Origin: JBJXGE01 sp046154185 | GTDB lineage: Bacteria; Planctomycetota; UBA8108; UBA1146; JAJFFE01 | DNA: 64,000 nt | Direction: 5' to 3' | Assembly: GCA_046154185.1 (NCBI GenBank) | Contig: JBJXGE010000043.1 | Span: 62,001-126,000 of the forward strand | In this document: positions 61,589 through 64,000 of the stretch, piece after piece | Layout of the letters: the number at the start of each line of letters is the position of its first letter | Position numbering within the stretch: position 1 is the first letter of the stretch | Made by a program: the position numbers and the translations under genes | Notes under the pieces: generated by a model | Told to the model about the DNA's origin: nothing | The model's database searches: none | What the model saw: only the letters and a program-made list of their open reading frames with translations

Positions 61589-63207
61589 TGGCGGCCCAGC
61601 GGCTCTTCGGTATCGAGACTGAGTACGCGCTTTGCGGAGTCGCGGCGAACGGCGCACGTGCCACCGATGATCTGGCGGCCCGCATGATGCGGATGGCGCG
61701 CTCGTCGCTCAGACACTTGCCGGGACGTGAGTCGTCCGGCATGTTCCTCGAGAACGGCGCGCGCTTCTATCTCGATAGCGGTTCACATCCGGAATTCGCT
61801 TCACCGGAATGCACCGAGCCAGCGGAAGCTGTGCGTTACGTGCTCGCGGGCGAACTCGTGCTGACGCAGATTCTCGAACGACTGAAAACCGAGCTACCGA
61901 CAACTGAAATGCTGTTGTGGCGTGCGAACGTCGATTACTTGAACGGCGCGACTTGGGGACAACACGAGTCGCACCTGCATCGCGCAAAACCAAAAACGCT
62001 TCAGTGCGATCTCATTCCGCACTTGGTGTCGCGCATCATTTACACCGGCGCCGGCGGTTTCGACAGTCTAGGCCCCGGCATTGAGTTCTTGATCTCGCCG
62101 CGCGTCGCGCACTTGAAACAAGCGGTGTCTGCCAGCTCTACTTCGAACCGCGGGATCTTTCACACGAAAGAAGAACATCTGGCGCGAAATGGCGCGCGAC
62201 GGCTGCATATCATCTGCGGCGAGACATTGTGCGGACAGCTCGGCGCGTGGCTCAAGGTGGCAACAACGGCGCTGATCGTGGCGCTATCCGAAGCGGGCTT
62301 AGCGCCCGGTGCCGACGTTGCTTTGGCGAGTCCACTCGACGCTATGCGAACCTTCGCAGCCGACGTCCAGTGCAGCGCGAAAGCGACCGCGCAGACAGGA
62401 CAAGACACCCTCTCGGCAGTCGACATTCAGCGCCACTACTTGGCGGCGTGCGAAGCCGCGCGCGGCCGCGAGTTCATGCCGGTGTGGGCGGATGAAGCCT
62501 GCGTACGGTGGCGCGACGTGCTCGACCGGCTCGCGCGCGGCGCGACGGGCGTCGAGTCGCGACTCGATTGGGCCATGAAGCTGCGACTCTTTGAGTCGCA
62601 CATTGCACGCCGCGGTTTCGACCGCCGTTCGCTGGCTACGTGGAATCGCTTTGCCCACGAGCGGCGTCGGCGCAAGCTCAAGCTCGCCGCAACCGAACTC
62701 GATCAGCAAACGCCCGAGATCATCGCGTTCCTGCGCAACTTGCCGCTCGCTCAGGGCGGAAAGCGCCCGCTGCAACAGGATGACAAGCTACCGCCCGACC
62801 AGATCAATGAGCTGCTCCGACAACATGATCTCGATGGCTCCGGGCTCGAGCGTTTCGAAAACTTGCGCGCAGAGTTGTTTGAGATCGATGTGCGCTTTGG
62901 GCAGCTCGGCGGCGACGGAATCTTCACCGCGCTGGACAAGGCAGGTGTGCTCGATCATGTCGTCGCGGGAGTGGAGCGCATCGAGGACGCCGTCACGAAA
63001 GCGCCGCCGTTCACGCGCGCGCACGCGCGAGGCGCCGCCATCGTCCAGCTCATAAGCGAGGCCAACGCGGCTTGCGAGTGGGACCGCGTTTACGATCTCA
63101 AAAATAGTCGCGTGCTCGAACTCGGCGACCCGTTCGATACTGAGGGGCGTTGGGTTACGTTGCAAAAGAATCGTTTGCCGACCGAGGCCACCATGAGTGA
63201 GCTCTGA
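61588..63207 (+). CDS. Pup ligase family protein, PafA-like
   Basis: A 539-residue protein whose GTG start shares one base with the stop of the Pup-like gene. FGIETEYAL at the N-terminus is the ATP/metal motif of the glutamine-synthetase-related Pup ligase family. The catalytic Asp is Asp63 in NGARFYLDSGSHPEFASPEC, in line with Asp64 of mycobacterial PafA. TWGQHESHLHRAK corresponds to the YGCHENYL segment. It would attach the deamidated Pup-like protein to lysines of target proteins. The spacing favours PafA over Dop. Confidence 0.88.
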   Translation: MAAQRLFGIETEYALCGVAANGARATDDLAARMMRMARSSLRHLPGRESSGMFLENGARFYLDSGSHPEFASPECTEPAEAVRYVLAGELVLTQILERLKTELPTTEMLLWRANVDYLNGATWGQHESHLHRAKPKTLQCDLIPHLVSRIIYTGAGGFDSLGPGIEFLISPRVAHLKQAVSASSTSNRGIFHTKEEHLARNGARRLHIICGETLCGQLGAWLKVATTALIVALSEAGLAPGADVALASPLDAMRTFAADVQCSAKATAQTGQDTLSAVDIQRHYLAACEAARGREFMPVWADEACVRWRDVLDRLARGATGVESRLDWAMKLRLFESHIARRGFDRRSLATWNRFAHERRRRKLKLAATELDQQTPEIIAFLRNLPLAQGGKRPLQQDDKLPPDQINELLRQHDLDGSGLERFENLRAELFEIDVRFGQLGGDGIFTALDKAGVLDHVVAGVERIEDAVTKAPPFTRAHARGAAIVQLISEANAACEWDRVYDLKNSRVLELGDPFDTEGRWVTLQKNRLPTEATMSEL

Positions 63208-63302
63208 CCGGGCGAGGCGCCGACGGGTGATTCCCTTGCGACTTTTCACACGACACGGCAACTTGCGCGACTGGGACCGTCCCGGGGTTTAGAAAAAGAG
63301 TC

Positions 63303-64000
63303 GTGGTGGCGAGCGGATTCCTCTACTTGGCGATCGCAGCGACCATTGCGGCAACGGCGGCGCTCGTCGAACTGGCGCTCGGCAACCGCCGCATTCGCGA
63401 GTTGCGCGCGCTGCCGCCTGGTCCACGCGCGAACTGGCCGAAACTCTCGGTGATCGTGGCAGCGCGAGACGAAGAGCGCCACATCGAGGAGGCGCTCGCA
63501 TCGCTGCTGGCACTCGACTATGACGACCTGGAAATCGTCGCGATCGATGATCGCTCGACCGATGCCACGGGCGCGGTGCTCGATCGTCTGGCTACGTGCG
63601 CGCCGCGCTTGCGCGTGCTCCACGTGCACGAGTTGCCGTCCGGTTGGCTCGGCAAGAACCACGCGCTCGCGCGTGGCGCCGAACTCGCGACCGGCGAATT
63701 GTTGCTCTTCGTCGACGCGGATGTCGTGCTGGAAAAAAGCGCCGCGCGCCGCGCGGTGCATGCGCTGATCGAAAGCAAACTCGACCACTTGACGGCGTCT
63801 CCGCATCTGCGCGTTCCGCACGCGGCCGGCGGCCTCAGCCTCGCCATCACGACGTTCACGGTGTTCTTTGGGCTCTTCATCAGACCTTGGAACGCGACGA
63901 AGCCCGGCCCGCGGGGTGCGGTCGGCATTGGGGCGTTCAATTTGCTGCGCGCCGCCACCTATCGCGCCATCGGCACGCATCGAGCCATCGCGTTGCGGCC
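63303..64000 (+). CDS. Family 2 glycosyltransferase (partial, runs off the window)
   Basis: An open frame from GTG 63303 or 63306 to the right edge, at least 232 residues. An N-terminal membrane helix (FLYLAIAATIAATAALVELA) precedes the GT-A domain: LSVIVAARDEERHIEEALAS, AIDDRSTDATGAVLDRL, GWLGKNHALARGAELATGE and LFVDADVVL carry the nucleotide and DxD motifs. A further hydrophobic segment (ITTFTVFFGLFI) follows. It resembles membrane glycosyltransferases of the hopene-associated (HpnB) or carotenoid glycosylation types. The 95 bases before it show no terminator, so a link to the ubiquitin/Pup operon is not excluded. Confidence 0.85.
   Translation, partial: MVASGFLYLAIAATIAATAALVELALGNRRIRELRALPPGPRANWPKLSVIVAARDEERHIEEALASLLALDYDDLEIVAIDDRSTDATGAVLDRLATCAPRLRVLHVHELPSGWLGKNHALARGAELATGELLLFVDADVVLEKSAARRAVHALIESKLDHLTASPHLRVPHAAGGLSLAITTFTVFFGLFIRPWNATKPGPRGAVGIGAFNLLRAATYRAIGTHRAIALR

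Noticed and set aside
53419..63207. A pure anti-phage ubiquitin-like (Bil-type) operon
   Set aside because: The E1, E2, JAB and Ubl parts would fit, but the Mpa/ARC-like ATPase, Pup-like protein and two Pup-ligase family genes are not part of such operons, so the simple label would mislead. A defence role is left open.

Overview
The window is about 64 kb of GC-rich, gene-dense DNA. Several features point to a member of the Planctomycetota or a close relative. There are Ser/Thr kinases fused to C-terminal formylglycine-generating-enzyme-like (SUMF1) domains, several ECF sigma factors (one carries a membrane segment and a large extracytoplasmic extension), and a family of large secreted proteins ending in a dockerin-like module with a CGxDPTxDxLxC...CP tail. 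This taxonomic call is an inference from gene content. I see no rRNA, tRNA, CRISPR array, IS element or integrase.

Layout. (1) 1-111: end of a Fis-type regulator. (2) 442-5577 (+): type III polyketide synthase operon (PKS, YceI-like protein, lipoprotein, FAD oxidoreductase, two methyltransferases), probably making a modified phenolic or quinone-like lipid. A convergent pair of methyltransferase genes follows (5597-7329, -). (3) 7581-31232: secreted and surface proteins with dockerin-like modules (five intact genes with C-terminal copies and one with an N-terminal copy, counting the Kazal protein, plus a decayed copy), mixed with an OPT transporter, an S46 peptidase, a radical SAM protein, an ECF sigma factor and a kinase-SUMF1 protein. 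(4) 31238-43951 (-): a tight operon that combines fatty-acid/PKS-type enzymes (AT, KS, KR, DH, two enoyl reductase domains, ACP) with a complete beta-branching cassette (HMG-CoA-synthase-like, ECH1, ECH2), a serine-palmitoyltransferase-like oxoamine synthase and a 3-ketodihydrosphingosine-reductase-like SDR. It looks like a route to a beta-branched sphingoid-like lipid. (5) 44138-53097: ECF sigma plus kinase-SUMF1 pair, HEAT-repeat protein, membrane-tethered sigma factor, a secreted protein and an XRE-TPR regulator.

(6) 53419-63207 (+) is the most striking region: ten consecutive genes, mostly overlapping or a few bases apart. They encode an FHA-like/RING-like protein, an E1-like ThiF enzyme, an E2-like enzyme with an HPN motif and a cysteine, a protein of unknown family, a ubiquitin-like beta-grasp protein, a JAB/MPN metalloprotease, a Mpa/ARC-like AAA+ ATPase, a Dop-like enzyme, a 65-residue Pup-like modifier and a PafA-like ligase. 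The operon therefore joins a eukaryote-like ubiquitin-type conjugation chain to a pupylation system. No 20S proteasome gene is present in the window. The window ends inside a family 2 glycosyltransferase gene.
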